DNA of 64,000 bases from Engelhardtia mirabilis. Its GTDB lineage: Bacteria; Planctomycetota; UBA1135; GCA-002686595. Below the pieces are notes generated by a model. The model saw nothing but the letters and a program-made list of their open reading frames with translations. It was not told where the DNA came from and searched no databases. Of the stretch, positions 54,063 to 62,665 are shown one piece after another. Each line of letters opens with the position of its first letter. Within the stretch, counting starts at the first letter, position 1. The position numbers and the translations under genes were made by a program. The stretch is from assembly GCF_007748095.1 (NCBI RefSeq), contig NZ_CP036287.1, forward strand, positions 3,596,001 to 3,660,000. Direction: 5' to 3'.

Positions 54063-54551
54063 ATGGCTACCACGACCCGACCGACCTCCCGCAAGCGGCC
54101 CCTTCTGGGCTCGCTCCAAGTCCGCGACGCGATCGACGAGATCGCCGCGACCCTTCGCACGGTCCCGATCGGAGCGAGCTTCGCCTTCGGTGACGACCGG
54201 GCCCGCTCCATCGACATCGGGGGCATCGTCTACCCCGACCAGAAGGGCTACGACCCGCGCGCGCTTCGCGAGCGGATGGACTACTCGCCCAACGACGAGG
54301 CGACCGACGACGAACTGCGCGCCGGCTGGGCCCGCGTCGAGGAGTTCGATCTGGCCGCCGAGGAAGTGCGCGAGGCGCTGGAGCAAGCGCGCGAGCAACT
54401 CAACGACGGGCAGACCGAGACCGCGATCGAGACCCTGCGCGCGGCTGGCGCGAAGTGGGTGGACTTCCTCGATGCCGAGTGCTCGCTGGCCTGCGACGTT
54501 GCTCGGGAGCACTTCGAGCTGCTCGGGCTGGGAGAGGGGGCGTCGGCGTGA
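54063..54551 (+). CDS. hypothetical phage protein
   Basis: ATG 54063 follows the AAGCAGAGAGCC leader also seen at other phage genes, so I choose it over an upstream ATG at 54015. The 162-residue protein is acidic: a basic N-terminus (TTRPTSRKRPLLGSLQVRD) precedes a beta part (RTVPIGASFAFGDDRARSIDIGGIVYP) and a C-terminal helical region (EVREALEQAREQLNDGQTE). Family unknown. Confidence 0.6.
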   Translation: MATTTRPTSRKRPLLGSLQVRDAIDEIAATLRTVPIGASFAFGDDRARSIDIGGIVYPDQKGYDPRALRERMDYSPNDEATDDELRAGWARVEEFDLAAEEVREALEQAREQLNDGQTETAIETLRAAGAKWVDFLDAECSLACDVAREHFELLGLGEGASA

Positions 54552-55105
54552 GCAGCTCAATCGAAACCAGCGGCCCCCAACTTCTCACTGAGCCGCCCGA
54601 GGACTTCCTGGAGCGCCTGGCGGATATGACCTGGAACCACGAGAAGGAGCGGGATGGCATCAGCATCGACGAGATCCATGCCTTCGACGCCATCAACCAC
54701 GTGGTCAGCGGTACCGTGGAGATCGACGGTTTGGAGTACGGCTTCCAGATCGAGTCGGGCGACATACACGGGACGCTGGTTCACGCCTGGGGCGCCGCAG
54801 AGGATGTTGGCCGGTACGTGCCGCCCGAGCCCGAGCAGCGGACGTTCATCCCGCGCGACCGGGAGTTGCCGACGCGGCGCCCCGAGATGTTCGCCGTCTA
54901 TCTGGCGTGGCGCGATACGCCCTGGTTCAAGGAGAAGGTTGGCGGGCTCAACTACGACTCGCACTTCGCCCCTGGAGGGAAGACCGAGAGCTACTACAGC
55001 GACTGGGCTGCCCAGCGAGGCATGACCGTGGGCGGCATGAGCGACTTCCGGGCGATGCTCGCGGAGTACAAGGCTGGTCAGGCGATGGAAGGGGGCTCCA
55101 AATGA
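54548..55105 (+). CDS. hypothetical phage protein
   Basis: The 185-residue protein starts at GTG 54548, overlapping the previous stop. Sequence such as FDAINHVVSGTVEIDGLEYGFQIESGD suggests a small beta-barrel followed by an extended, Tyr/Trp-containing C-terminus (VYLAWRDTPWFKEKVG, SYYSDWAAQRG). Family unknown. It is coupled to the exonuclease gene. Confidence 0.55.
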   Translation: MSSSIETSGPQLLTEPPEDFLERLADMTWNHEKERDGISIDEIHAFDAINHVVSGTVEIDGLEYGFQIESGDIHGTLVHAWGAAEDVGRYVPPEPEQRTFIPRDRELPTRRPEMFAVYLAWRDTPWFKEKVGGLNYDSHFAPGGKTESYYSDWAAQRGMTVGGMSDFRAMLAEYKAGQAMEGGSK

Positions 55106-56151
55106 TCCTCCCCACCCGCATCCCCTCCCCCACTCCCGAGGAGCAAGCCGCCCTCGAAGAGTGGCGCACCGTCCGCCGCACAGGCATCGGGTCCTCCGAC
55201 GCCGCCTCCGCCTGCGGGCTCGACAAGTATCGCTCGTCCCTCCAACTCTGGGGCGAGAAGGCTGGGCTCTTGGCCGAGCCGGACCTCGACGATGTGGAGG
55301 TGGTCTACATGGGCCGCGTGCTCGAGCCGGTGATCCGCGAGGAGATCAACCGGCGAACGGACTTCGAGGTCGTGCCCTACGACTCCGAGGACCTCGCCGG
55401 GGCGTTCCCTGACTGCGAGCTCGCTGGCATCTGGAACGGGCAGCCGCTCTACCGTCACAAGACCGAGCGATGGCGCCTGGTGTCTCCTGACGGCTTCGTG
55501 AGGGCGACGCGCGAGATCGAGTTCACGGACGACACGGGGACCGTCGTGCTCGTCCCCGGCGAGCTGTTGCTCCTGGAGTGCAAGTCAGTCGGCTTCTACG
55601 CCGGCGCCGACTGGGACGCCGAGCCTCCGATTCGGCCACTGATGCAGGTGACGCACGGGATGGCGACCTTGGGGCTCAAGGCCACGATCGTTGCGGCGAT
55701 GGTCGAGCGGAACTTCCGCCCGTACTACCAGCCGCTCAATGACCGCCTGGCCTTGAACATGCTCCAGCGCGAGCGGGCCCTATGGGGCTGCGTCGAGAGC
55801 ATGACCGAGCCGCCGTTCACACAGGAGGTAGACCCCCGCGCCTGGATCGAAGCGCACGATCGACTGCACCCCGACGACACGGGAGAAGAGGTCGAGGTCG
55901 ACGCGGTTGTCGATGATCTGCTGGAGACCCGGGACGAGCTGAAGGAGCGGATCAAGAAGACCGAGGAACACGCCAAGGCGATCGAGGCGAGGCTGGCCGA
56001 GGCGCTCAAAGACGCGACCTTTGGGCGGACTCCATCCGGCCGCAAGTTCTCACGGAAAACCATCGCCGTAAGCGGTGGCACTATCGAGCGAAAGCCCTAC
56101 ACTTATAGGCGCCTTCACGTCGGGAAACCGACGGCGCCGGCCGCGGTCTGA
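55102..56151 (+). CDS. YqaJ-type phage exonuclease/recombinase nuclease
   Basis: The 349-residue protein has the YqaJ viral recombinase signature: RRTGIGSSDAASACGLDKY near residue 26, a GRVLEPVIREEI helix, then the PD-(D/E)xK core with Asp130 and ECKS (Glu159, Lys161). A C-terminal coiled-coil (ELKERIKKTEEHAKAIEARL) follows. It degrades double-strand ends to expose single strands for the RecT protein encoded next. ATG 55102 overlaps the preceding stop by 4 bp. Confidence 0.88.
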   Translation: MILPTRIPSPTPEEQAALEEWRTVRRTGIGSSDAASACGLDKYRSSLQLWGEKAGLLAEPDLDDVEVVYMGRVLEPVIREEINRRTDFEVVPYDSEDLAGAFPDCELAGIWNGQPLYRHKTERWRLVSPDGFVRATREIEFTDDTGTVVLVPGELLLLECKSVGFYAGADWDAEPPIRPLMQVTHGMATLGLKATIVAAMVERNFRPYYQPLNDRLALNMLQRERALWGCVESMTEPPFTQEVDPRAWIEAHDRLHPDDTGEEVEVDAVVDDLLETRDELKERIKKTEEHAKAIEARLAEALKDATFGRTPSGRKFSRKTIAVSGGTIERKPYTYRRLHVGKPTAPAAV

Positions 56152-56181
56152 CCAGCCGCGACAACCCGAAAGCAGAGAGCC

Positions 56182-57120
56182 ATGACCAACCAAGGACTCA
56201 TCAAGTCCAACGACTCGCGGATCGTCCAACTCCGCGGGAACCTGGACCGCATGGGCGATCAGATCGAGCGGGTGTTGCCCGCGATCATCTCCCCAGAGCG
56301 ATTCGTGGCGACCATCGTCGCCTACGCCCAGCGAATGCCCGCACTGTTCGAGTGCGAGCCGCTCTCGCTCTACGCTTCCGTCATGGAGGGCGCCGTCGCC
56401 GGCCTCTCGTTGGACGGGTTCACGGGCGAGGGCTACCTGATCCCTCGCTACGACAAGCGCATCGGTGGCAAAGCCTGCACCTTCCTCCCGGGCTACAAGG
56501 GCCTGGTGAAGTTGATGATCCAGGGCGGCGGAGTGGACACCGCGGTCGGCCGCCCAGTGTTCGAGAAGGATCACTTCGAGTTCCGCTACACCGCGGAGCG
56601 CGACGAGCTGGTCCACGTCCCGACGCGCGAGGGTGAGGCTGGCTTGCTGATCGGCGCCTACGCCATTGGGCGCAAGCGTGGCCAGGATCCCGTTGTCCGA
56701 GTGTGCTGGCGCCCCGAGATCGACGCGGCGCGCGGCAACGGCGCGCAGAACTCGTTCGGCTGGCAGGACCACTTCGCGGCGATGGCCTCTAAGACCCCGC
56801 TGCGCCGGATGGCCAACATGGTTCCGCTGTCCCCGGTTGCCGCGGTGATTGCGCGTCGCGAGGATGCGATGGACGGAGGCGCGCACCTTCCACTCGTCGA
56901 TCGAACAGTGATCGACCAAAGCGTAGCCGCGAGCCTGGAGCGCGTGGCCGGCCGGGATATCCCGGAGGAGGAGTCCGCGTCGACGCGCGCTGACGAGCTG
57001 GCAAATCGACTTGGAGGCTCCGAGCGCGAGCCAGGCTGCGACGACGAGCCCCCGCTCGACCCCGAGGACGTTGCGCTGTTCTCAGGCGCTGGGCGCGGTG
57101 GCGACCCGGAGGGCGCGTGA
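56182..57120 (+). CDS. recT: RecT-family single-strand annealing protein
   Basis: The 312-residue protein has the RecT core: PERFVATIVAYAQRMPALFECEPLSLYASVMEGA, GLSLDG, YLIPRYDKR(I)GGKACTFLPGYKGLVKL and FGWQDHFAAMASKTPLRRM. It anneals complementary strands during phage recombination and pairs with the exonuclease 30 bp upstream. The start at ATG 56182 is preceded by AAAGCAGAGAGCC. The acidic C-terminal tail is typical of single-strand-binding partners. Confidence 0.9.
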   Translation: MTNQGLIKSNDSRIVQLRGNLDRMGDQIERVLPAIISPERFVATIVAYAQRMPALFECEPLSLYASVMEGAVAGLSLDGFTGEGYLIPRYDKRIGGKACTFLPGYKGLVKLMIQGGGVDTAVGRPVFEKDHFEFRYTAERDELVHVPTREGEAGLLIGAYAIGRKRGQDPVVRVCWRPEIDAARGNGAQNSFGWQDHFAAMASKTPLRRMANMVPLSPVAAVIARREDAMDGGAHLPLVDRTVIDQSVAASLERVAGRDIPEEESASTRADELANRLGGSEREPGCDDEPPLDPEDVALFSGAGRGGDPEGA

Positions 57121-57389
57121 TGACCTCGAAGCAAGACTGCATCAGCCGCTTCAACTCGGACGCCACCCGCCGCTCCGGCTACTGCGAAGGCATAGCCGAG
57201 GCCACAGATCACCTGCGCCAAGGAGTCGGCGTGATCGTCAACGACTTCGTGCGCGACTCCGCCGACATCCTCACGCCGGGGCGGCCCGGCTTCGACCCAC
57301 GCGCGGCAGCTCTCGTCGAGCGGCTGCGGACCTTCATCGACCCCAGGCATTCCACGCCACCGGGGCAACCCCAACCCGCGAACGGCTGA
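57117..57389 (+). CDS. small hypothetical phage protein
   Basis: The 90-residue protein starts at GTG 57117, overlapping the recT stop by 4 bp, or at the ATG three bases later. It is helical at the N-terminus (SGYCEGIAEATDHLRQGVGVIV) with a Pro-rich end. Function unknown. Confidence 0.5.
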   Translation: MMTSKQDCISRFNSDATRRSGYCEGIAEATDHLRQGVGVIVNDFVRDSADILTPGRPGFDPRAAALVERLRTFIDPRHSTPPGQPQPANG

Positions 57390-57418
57390 CCACCGCTAGC
57401 GACTACTGAGCAGAGGCC

Positions 57419-58720
57419 ATGACCGAAAACACCATCACGATCGAGAACGTCGGCGCCATCGAGCACCTGGAGATCCCCGTACCCGAAGGGGGCGGCATCG
57501 TTGTCCTGCGTGGCCTGAACGGCCGAGGGAAGACGACCGCGCTGTCCGCTGTCGACCGGGCCACCGGGGGAGACGCGAGCCTCACCCCGCGCGACGGCGC
57601 AGCCAAGGGGCGCGTCGATGGCCTGGGCGTCAAGCTGACCGTTGGCCGCAACACCCGGCGCTCGGGCACGCTCACCGTCTCGGCCATCGCCGGCGCGGAC
57701 CCGAGCGTCCTGGTCGACCCCGGCATCAAGGACCCCGAGCGCGCGGACGCGGCCCGGATCCAGGCGCTGTGCCGCCTCACCGGGCTTCGCGCGACCTCGA
57801 CTCTGTTTGCAGCCGCCGCCGCTTCCTGCGGCCTCGACCTGGACCGCGCGCTGGACGGGCTGAACATGGCCGATCCGGTCGCGGTTGCCGGGAAGCTGCG
57901 CCGGGACGCCCAGGCTCGCGCCCGTGACCTCGAGTCCCAGTCGGAGCGAGTCCGGGCCGGGGCACTGGCTGGGAAGGAAGCGGCCGAGGCTTCCGAGCCC
58001 CTGGACCCGAAGGATGCAACGGACGCCGAGGCGGAACGCGCCGCGCTGGCCTCCGATGTGGCGGCCCTGGCCGAGGACCGTACCTGCCACGAGCGCGCCG
58101 AGCGCGAACTGGCGAAGCTGGCCGCCGAGTCGGAGGCGCTGCGCGAGCGGCTCGACGATGTCGAGTTCAAGCAGCGGCAGATCGCCAACGCCAGGCCGAC
58201 CTGGGGCGAGAAGCAGGAGCAGGCCCTCGCCCAGCGCCGCGAGGCCATCGGCGCCCTCGACGAGAAGGTGAAGGCTGAGCGCACGCGCATCGAAGCCTTC
58301 CGCCGCCTGGAGGAAGCGAAGCTCCAGCTCGCCGCCTCGACCAAGCTCGCCACCGACGCGAAGAGGGTCCGGGATGCCGCCCAAGGCTTCGACGGGGCGA
58401 TCACGGAGCTGATTGGTGGCGTTGTCCCCGAGGGCATGACGATCGAGGGTGGCCGAATCATGGTCGCCTACGGGCGTCCCAGCCCGACGCCCATTGCCGA
58501 GCTGTCCTCCGGCGAGCGGTGGCGGATCGCCCTCGACATCGCGATTGGTGCCGCGGGCGAGGGTGCGCTGTTGGTCGTGAGCCAGGAGGCGTGGGAGGGG
58601 CTCGATCCCATCAACCGTGCCGACCTAAACACCGCCGCCAAGGAGCGGGGCGTGGTCGTGATGACCGCCGAGGCTGCCGCCGGTGCAGTGCGCGCCGAGA
58701 TCGAAGGGGGTGCCCTGTGA
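57419..58720 (+). CDS. SMC/RecF/SbcC-like ATPase
   Basis: The 433-residue protein has an ABC-type ATP-binding head: Walker A GLNGRGKTT (32-40), a long central coiled-coil rich in Ala, Glu and Arg (about 165-330), the signature ELSSGERWRIALDIA, and a final ALLVVSQEAWEGLDP in place of a canonical Walker B (Ser-Gln where Asp-Glu is expected). The short coiled-coil resembles RecF/phage SMC-like proteins. It is probably a DNA-tethering ATPase of the recombination module. ATG 57419 follows GAGCAGAGGCC. Confidence 0.8.
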   Translation: MTENTITIENVGAIEHLEIPVPEGGGIVVLRGLNGRGKTTALSAVDRATGGDASLTPRDGAAKGRVDGLGVKLTVGRNTRRSGTLTVSAIAGADPSVLVDPGIKDPERADAARIQALCRLTGLRATSTLFAAAAASCGLDLDRALDGLNMADPVAVAGKLRRDAQARARDLESQSERVRAGALAGKEAAEASEPLDPKDATDAEAERAALASDVAALAEDRTCHERAERELAKLAAESEALRERLDDVEFKQRQIANARPTWGEKQEQALAQRREAIGALDEKVKAERTRIEAFRRLEEAKLQLAASTKLATDAKRVRDAAQGFDGAITELIGGVVPEGMTIEGGRIMVAYGRPSPTPIAELSSGERWRIALDIAIGAAGEGALLVVSQEAWEGLDPINRADLNTAAKERGVVVMTAEAAAGAVRAEIEGGAL

Positions 58721-59076
58721 GCAACGATCCCCAGATCCCCCACCCCGTCCTCGACCGCATGGGCGCCGCCGTCGCCTGGAAGCGCAAAGCGGAAGCCGCC
58801 GGCATCAAGCTCGGCCGGGTTCCTGGCAAGGCGGAGACCTTGCGTTCGAAGATCCAGGAGCGCCACGGTGCCGCCGTGCTGGCCTCCGCCACGGCGCGCC
58901 TCGAGCTGTCGGAGGCCGACACGCTGGCCGCGCAACTGGCCGCGCTGGCCGATGGGGTCACCGACGACCTCCCCGACATGCTCCGCGTGCTCCGAGCCGC
59001 CGAGCAGGTGGAGCCCGCAGCCACCGAAGCCACCGAAGCCGCCGAGCAGCCGGAGCCGGTCGGAGGTGAGTCGTGA
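58717..59076 (+). CDS. small hypothetical phage protein
   Basis: The 119-residue helical protein starts at GTG 58717 with a 4-bp overlap to the ATPase gene. It has a basic start (AVAWKRKAEAAGIKLGRVPGK), an Ala/Leu helix region, and an Ala-Thr-Glu-rich tail (ATEATEAAEQPEP). Family unknown; it may assist the ATPase. Confidence 0.5.
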   Translation: MSNDPQIPHPVLDRMGAAVAWKRKAEAAGIKLGRVPGKAETLRSKIQERHGAAVLASATARLELSEADTLAAQLAALADGVTDDLPDMLRVLRAAEQVEPAATEATEAAEQPEPVGGES

Positions 59077-59312
59077 AGTCCCCGACGCTGGAGCCCCGCG
59101 CCATCCGCGCCAAGGTCGGCGACAACGTGCGCGCCCTGCGCCTGGGGCTGGGCCAGAGCCAGGAGGAGTTCTGTGCGACCGTCGGCCTGTGCCAGTCGCG
59201 CATCTCCCGAATCGAGTGCGGGCACAGTTCGCTGCGCGCCGACGACATCGCGAAGATCTGCCTGGCGCTTCGCGTCAACGCGGGCGTGCTGCTCGAGGGG
59301 GTGGTGTCGTGA
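59073..59312 (+). CDS. XRE-family transcriptional regulator
   Basis: The 79-residue protein is a single lambda-repressor-type helix-turn-helix: VGDNVRALRLGLGQSQEEF, then GLCQSRISRIECGHSSLRADDIAKICLAL. It is a likely phage transcriptional regulator. GTG 59073 overlaps the previous stop. Confidence 0.82.
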   Translation: MKSPTLEPRAIRAKVGDNVRALRLGLGQSQEEFCATVGLCQSRISRIECGHSSLRADDIAKICLALRVNAGVLLEGVVS

Positions 59313-59488
59313 AGGCAGAAACCCGCCTTGAGCTGCTCGGCCTCTTGGCCATCGCCGTGTTCTTGATCGCTCTTTGGGTCGGCAAGTCGTCGTTGGAGGC
59401 CCGCGCCTTCAACCGCGCGACGGGTAAGAGCGTCACGGCTCTGGACGCGATGTTCACGACCTTACGGGTCGAGGGGGCTGCGCGATGA
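59309..59488 (+). CDS. small single-pass membrane protein
   Basis: The 59-residue product from GTG 59309 has one transmembrane helix (LELLGLLAIAVFLIALWVG). It overlaps the regulator stop by 4 bp and the next ATG by 4 bp. Function unknown. Confidence 0.55.
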   Translation: MKAETRLELLGLLAIAVFLIALWVGKSSLEARAFNRATGKSVTALDAMFTTLRVEGAAR

Positions 59489-59601
59489 TCCCCGTCCTCG
59501 ACCCGCTGGCTCGGATCCTCTCCGACACCATGCTCTGGACGGCGGTGCTGCTCGTGATCGGGCTCAACCTCCCGCGGTTGCGGAAGGGGGTGCGGTCGTG
59601 A
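59485..59601 (+). CDS. very small membrane protein
   Basis: A 38-codon frame (ATG 59485, stop TGA 59599-59601) encodes MIPVLDPLARILSD then MLWTAVLLVIGLNLPRLRKG, with one transmembrane helix and a basic end. It fits the 4-bp overlaps on both sides exactly, which supports it despite its size. Confidence 0.6.
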   Translation: MIPVLDPLARILSDTMLWTAVLLVIGLNLPRLRKGVRS

Positions 59602-60467
59602 AGTACCTCGACCACGACGAGCAGTGGTACCCCTATCACGGCCCGCGCGCGGGCACGGGCACTCCGCTAGGCTGGACGAAGACCAGGCGCGGAGCGCGCC
59701 TCAGCGTCGACCCCTTCGATGGCGGCTGGGCCGACGATCTGATCGACCGCGCCTTCGCAATCATGGCCCTGTGCCCGCAGCACACCTTCCAGGTGCTCAC
59801 GGCGCACCCGGAGCGGATGCGGGAGTACCTGACGGCGCCTTTCCGTGTCGGGGACGAGATCGCCGAGGCGGTGCGTCGGATCAACGCCGAGAGAATGAGC
59901 GAGGTTGAGCATTGGGCCGCGGACCACGATGTCCCGGCCTGGCCCCTCCCCAACGTCTGGCTCGGGGTCAAGGTCGGCAACCAGGCCGAGGCCGACGAGC
60001 GGATTCCGCACCTGCTGGACACCCCGGCGGCGCTGCGATTCGTGGTCTACGAGCCGACGGGGGCGGTGGACTTCCTCTACTTGCAGCCGGTCGATCCACC
60101 GACCGAGATCGACGCCATCAACGGTACGCATGGAGTCCTCCGCCCGCATGGCGGAACGTGCGCCAAGCTCGACTGGATCATCATCCAGGGCCAGACCGGC
60201 CGCAAAGCCAAGCCCTGCGACGTGGACTGGTTCCGCTCGGTCGTCGAGCAGTGCAAGGCGGCGGAAGTGCCGTGCTTCGTGCGGGGGCTGGGGTCGCACC
60301 CGTTCTGCGGCAAGTATGAGCACGCGCTTGGCCTACGCGAGGCGACCGCCTACACGGCGCGGTGCTCGATGGACGTTCACCACCCGAAGGGCGCCGACCC
60401 CTCCGAGTGGCCCGAAGACCTGCGGCGCGTCCGCCAGTTCCCCAAGGGGATGGAGGTGCAGCCGTGA
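59598..60467 (+). CDS. DUF5131 (phage Gp37-like) family protein
   Basis: The 289-residue protein fits DUF5131: HTFQVLTAHPERMREYL, NVWLGVKVGNQAEADERIP, the segment LRFVVYEPTGAVDF, DWIIIQGQTGRKAKPCDVDWFRSV and CKAAEVPCFVRGLG. The family is common in phages and looks TIM-barrel/radical-SAM related, but its function is unknown. GTG 59598 with 4-bp overlap. Confidence 0.8.
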   Translation: MKYLDHDEQWYPYHGPRAGTGTPLGWTKTRRGARLSVDPFDGGWADDLIDRAFAIMALCPQHTFQVLTAHPERMREYLTAPFRVGDEIAEAVRRINAERMSEVEHWAADHDVPAWPLPNVWLGVKVGNQAEADERIPHLLDTPAALRFVVYEPTGAVDFLYLQPVDPPTEIDAINGTHGVLRPHGGTCAKLDWIIIQGQTGRKAKPCDVDWFRSVVEQCKAAEVPCFVRGLGSHPFCGKYEHALGLREATAYTARCSMDVHHPKGADPSEWPEDLRRVRQFPKGMEVQP

Positions 60468-60694
60468 AGTGGCTCGACCGCGCCCTCTGCATCCTCGCCG
60501 CCTGCGCCTGCCTCGGCGTCGGCTACCGCTTCGGACACCACGCCGGCATCCGAGAGGCCGAAGCCACCTACATCGAGCGCCTGCGCGAGGCTCCCAAGCT
60601 CCGCCAGTCGCTCCCCGATCTTGCCCCGAACGAGAGCGGCCTCCCGCTCTACTCGGGTGCCTGGCGCCTGCCGGAAGGGAGCAAGGTGCGATGA
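60464..60694 (+). CDS. small membrane-anchored phage protein
   Basis: The 76-residue protein starts at GTG 60464. It has an N-terminal hydrophobic segment (ALCILAACACLGVGYRFGHHAG) that is either a signal anchor or a lipoprotein-like leader, and a short soluble tail. It overlaps its neighbours by 4 bp. Confidence 0.5.
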   Translation: MKWLDRALCILAACACLGVGYRFGHHAGIREAEATYIERLREAPKLRQSLPDLAPNESGLPLYSGAWRLPEGSKVR

Positions 60695-61110
60695 GTTCGT
60701 GCAAGAACTGGATCGGAGACGAGTTCTTCTCTGGAGACCGCCAGTCCGAGGACGTTTCGATGAAGCCACTCCTCGGCAAGGTGATCGGCGAGGCGTTCCG
60801 AATCGCTTTGGTGGACTCGCTGCCGCCGGAGACTTCCGACGAGAGGCGAGTGGCGATCTACCGCGACGCCCACGCCATCTCGGATGAAGAGTGGCTCGGC
60901 ATCGACCCAAACGCCCTGGCTCGGAATGTTGGCGTTCGGATGCTGGGAACCGGCGGGTGGACAATCCGCGGGGCCTACTCGGGCAGCGCCAGCGCGCGGG
61001 AGGTGTTCGACGCAACGATCGGGAACGCCGACGAGAACCTGGCGGACAGGCTCGCCGCCGAACTGGGCGAGCACCTGAACAGCGGCGGCGAGGGAGGTGG
61101 GAACCGATGA
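60691..61110 (+). CDS. hypothetical phage protein
   Basis: The 139-residue acidic protein from ATG 60691 has a helical middle (GKVIGEAFRIALVDSLPPET, RRVAIYRDAHAISDEEWLG). I recognise no family. 4-bp overlaps on both sides. Confidence 0.5.
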   Translation: MSSCKNWIGDEFFSGDRQSEDVSMKPLLGKVIGEAFRIALVDSLPPETSDERRVAIYRDAHAISDEEWLGIDPNALARNVGVRMLGTGGWTIRGAYSGSASAREVFDATIGNADENLADRLAAELGEHLNSGGEGGGNR

Positions 61111-61469
61111 GGCTCATCTCCTTCTCCATGACGGAGCCCCAGATCCTGGACCGATCGAAGACCGTGACTCGCAGGACAGGCTGGCGGCACGCGAAGGCCG
61201 GCGACCTGCTCCGAGGCGTCCACAAGTGCATGGGCTTCAAGCCCGGTGAGAAGCCCCGGACGCTCGCCACGGTGCGCGTCGTGGAGGTCCGCCGCGAGCG
61301 GCTCGACGCGATCACAGACCAAGACGTAGCGCGCGAGGGCTACCCCGGACAGTCGGCGGACTGGTTCGTCGCGAAGTTCTGCCAGGCGATGCGCTGCACG
61401 CCGGAGACAGAGGTCGCGCGGATCGAGTTCGAGTACGTCGACGAGGGCGAAGGAGGTGGCGCTCGATGA
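61107..61469 (+). CDS. ASCH/PUA-like phage protein
   Basis: The 120-residue protein has the typical small phage ASCH-like layout: MTEPQILDRSKTVTRRTGW, AGDLLRGVHKCMG, ATVRVVEVRRERLDAITDQD, EGYPGQSADWFVAKFCQ, ending in RIEFEYVD. ASCH/PUA-like folds bind RNA or modified nucleotides. The assignment is by pattern and moderate. 4-bp overlaps on both sides. Confidence 0.68.
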   Translation: MRLISFSMTEPQILDRSKTVTRRTGWRHAKAGDLLRGVHKCMGFKPGEKPRTLATVRVVEVRRERLDAITDQDVAREGYPGQSADWFVAKFCQAMRCTPETEVARIEFEYVDEGEGGGAR

Positions 61470-62068
61470 CCGACTTCGAACCGACCGCCTCTCCGCTCGA
61501 GTGGCCCGCAGGCTGGGTCCGGACGACTTCGCCCACCCGAGCCCGATTCGACGATCGGCTCACCGTCGCGGCCGCGCTCTCGGTCCTGCGGGCCGAGCTG
61601 GATCGCCTCGGCGCCTCCGGCGTGGTCATCTCGAGCAACTTGCAGCTCAGGCTCGACGGGCTCCCCCGCTCTGGGCAGGGCGAGCCTCGAGACCCTGGTG
61701 CAGCGGTCTACTTCCGTCTCAAGGGGAAGCCCCACGTTCTCGCCTGCGACCGATGGTCGCGCGTCGCCTGGAACCTCCGGGCGATCTCGAAGCACATCGA
61801 GGCTCTCCGCGGGATGGACCGATGGGGCGTGGGTTCACTGGAGCGCGTGTTCACCGGCTACCAGGCACTGCCGGCGCCGGCGTCCGCCGTGAGCTTGCGC
61901 TCCTGGTGGGACGTCCTGGGCGTGGAGCGCAGTGCGACCACTGAGCAGGTCCAGGCCGCATACCGCGCCCTCGCCCGTGAGCGTCACCCCGACGCAGGTG
62001 GCTCTGACGCGCTCTTCTCCGAACTCGGCCGAGCGCGCTCTGAGGCGCTGCAGGAGATCTCTCGATGA
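61466..62068 (+). CDS. J-domain (DnaJ-like) phage protein
   Basis: The 200-residue protein has a novel N-terminal region of about 145 residues (VYFRLKGKPHVLACDRWSR, NLRAISKHIEALRGMDRWG). A C-terminal J domain follows: SWWDVLGVERSATTEQVQAAYRAL, then HPDAGG with the HPD tripeptide that stimulates DnaK. It could recruit host Hsp70 to a phage complex. 4-bp overlaps at both ends. Confidence 0.78.
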   Translation: MTDFEPTASPLEWPAGWVRTTSPTRARFDDRLTVAAALSVLRAELDRLGASGVVISSNLQLRLDGLPRSGQGEPRDPGAAVYFRLKGKPHVLACDRWSRVAWNLRAISKHIEALRGMDRWGVGSLERVFTGYQALPAPASAVSLRSWWDVLGVERSATTEQVQAAYRALARERHPDAGGSDALFSELGRARSEALQEISR

Positions 62069-62326
62069 CCTCGGCACCCCTCACCGACCGCCAGCGCCTG
62101 GAGGGCTGGCTCTGCTTCTTCCGGGCGAGCATCGAGTCCGGGCACGTCGCCTGCATCCCGCGTCCGGCGGTCGAGGGCATGGTGGCTCTCGGCTGGATGG
62201 TCCACGAGCACCGCCACGAGAACGGCGGCCGCCTCCAGCTCACCGACGAGGGGAAGCGGGTCGCTGACCTGGAGGGCCCCGCCTGGGGGCTGACTCCGAG
62301 CTTTGCGAAGGACGGGGGGGCTCGTG
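62065..62326 (+). CDS. small winged-helix-like protein with apparent frameshift
   Basis: The protein begins TDRQRLEGWLCFFRASIESG and continues with PAVEGMVALGWMVHEHR and RLQLTDEGKRVADLEG, a winged-helix-like pattern of about 85 residues. As read, the frame misses a stop and runs on to 62805 in non-protein-like sequence. One extra G in the seven-G run at 62314-62320 would end it at TGA 62324-62326 with the usual GTGA overlap to the next gene. I therefore suspect a homopolymer indel, real or from sequencing. Confidence 0.5.
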
Positions 62327-62665
62327 ACCCAACTCGGCCTCTTCGCCCCCCTGGTCCACCCAGACACCGACAAGGGGGCCACGATCGAGGAGCGGTTCCG
62401 GGCCTTCGACGCCGCGAACCCCAGCCTTCGCGCCGAGCTGCTGCGCCGAGCCCGCGCCCTCCGAGATCGCGGCGTCACCCGCTTCGGCGTCAAGGCCATC
62501 TGGGAGGCTATCCGCTACGACGCATCGGTGAGCGTCTACGGGGCCGGGACCTACCGGCTCAACAACTCGTTCACCGCGCTCTATGGGCGGCTGCTCGTCG
62601 AGTTGGATCCATCCCTCGAGGGCGTGATCGAGACTCGGCGCCGGCGGGGGGAGGTGGCGGCTTGA
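62324..62665 (+). CDS. hypothetical phage protein
   Basis: From GTG 62324 (MTQLGLFAPLVHPDTDKG) the product is 113 residues. It contains FRAFDAANPSLRAELLRRARALRDRG, FGVKAIWEAIRYDASVSVYG and YRLNNSFTALYGRLLVELDP, a compact helical protein widespread in phages though uncharacterised. It ends in TGA overlapped by the next TTG start. Confidence 0.62.
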   Translation: MTQLGLFAPLVHPDTDKGATIEERFRAFDAANPSLRAELLRRARALRDRGVTRFGVKAIWEAIRYDASVSVYGAGTYRLNNSFTALYGRLLVELDPSLEGVIETRRRRGEVAA

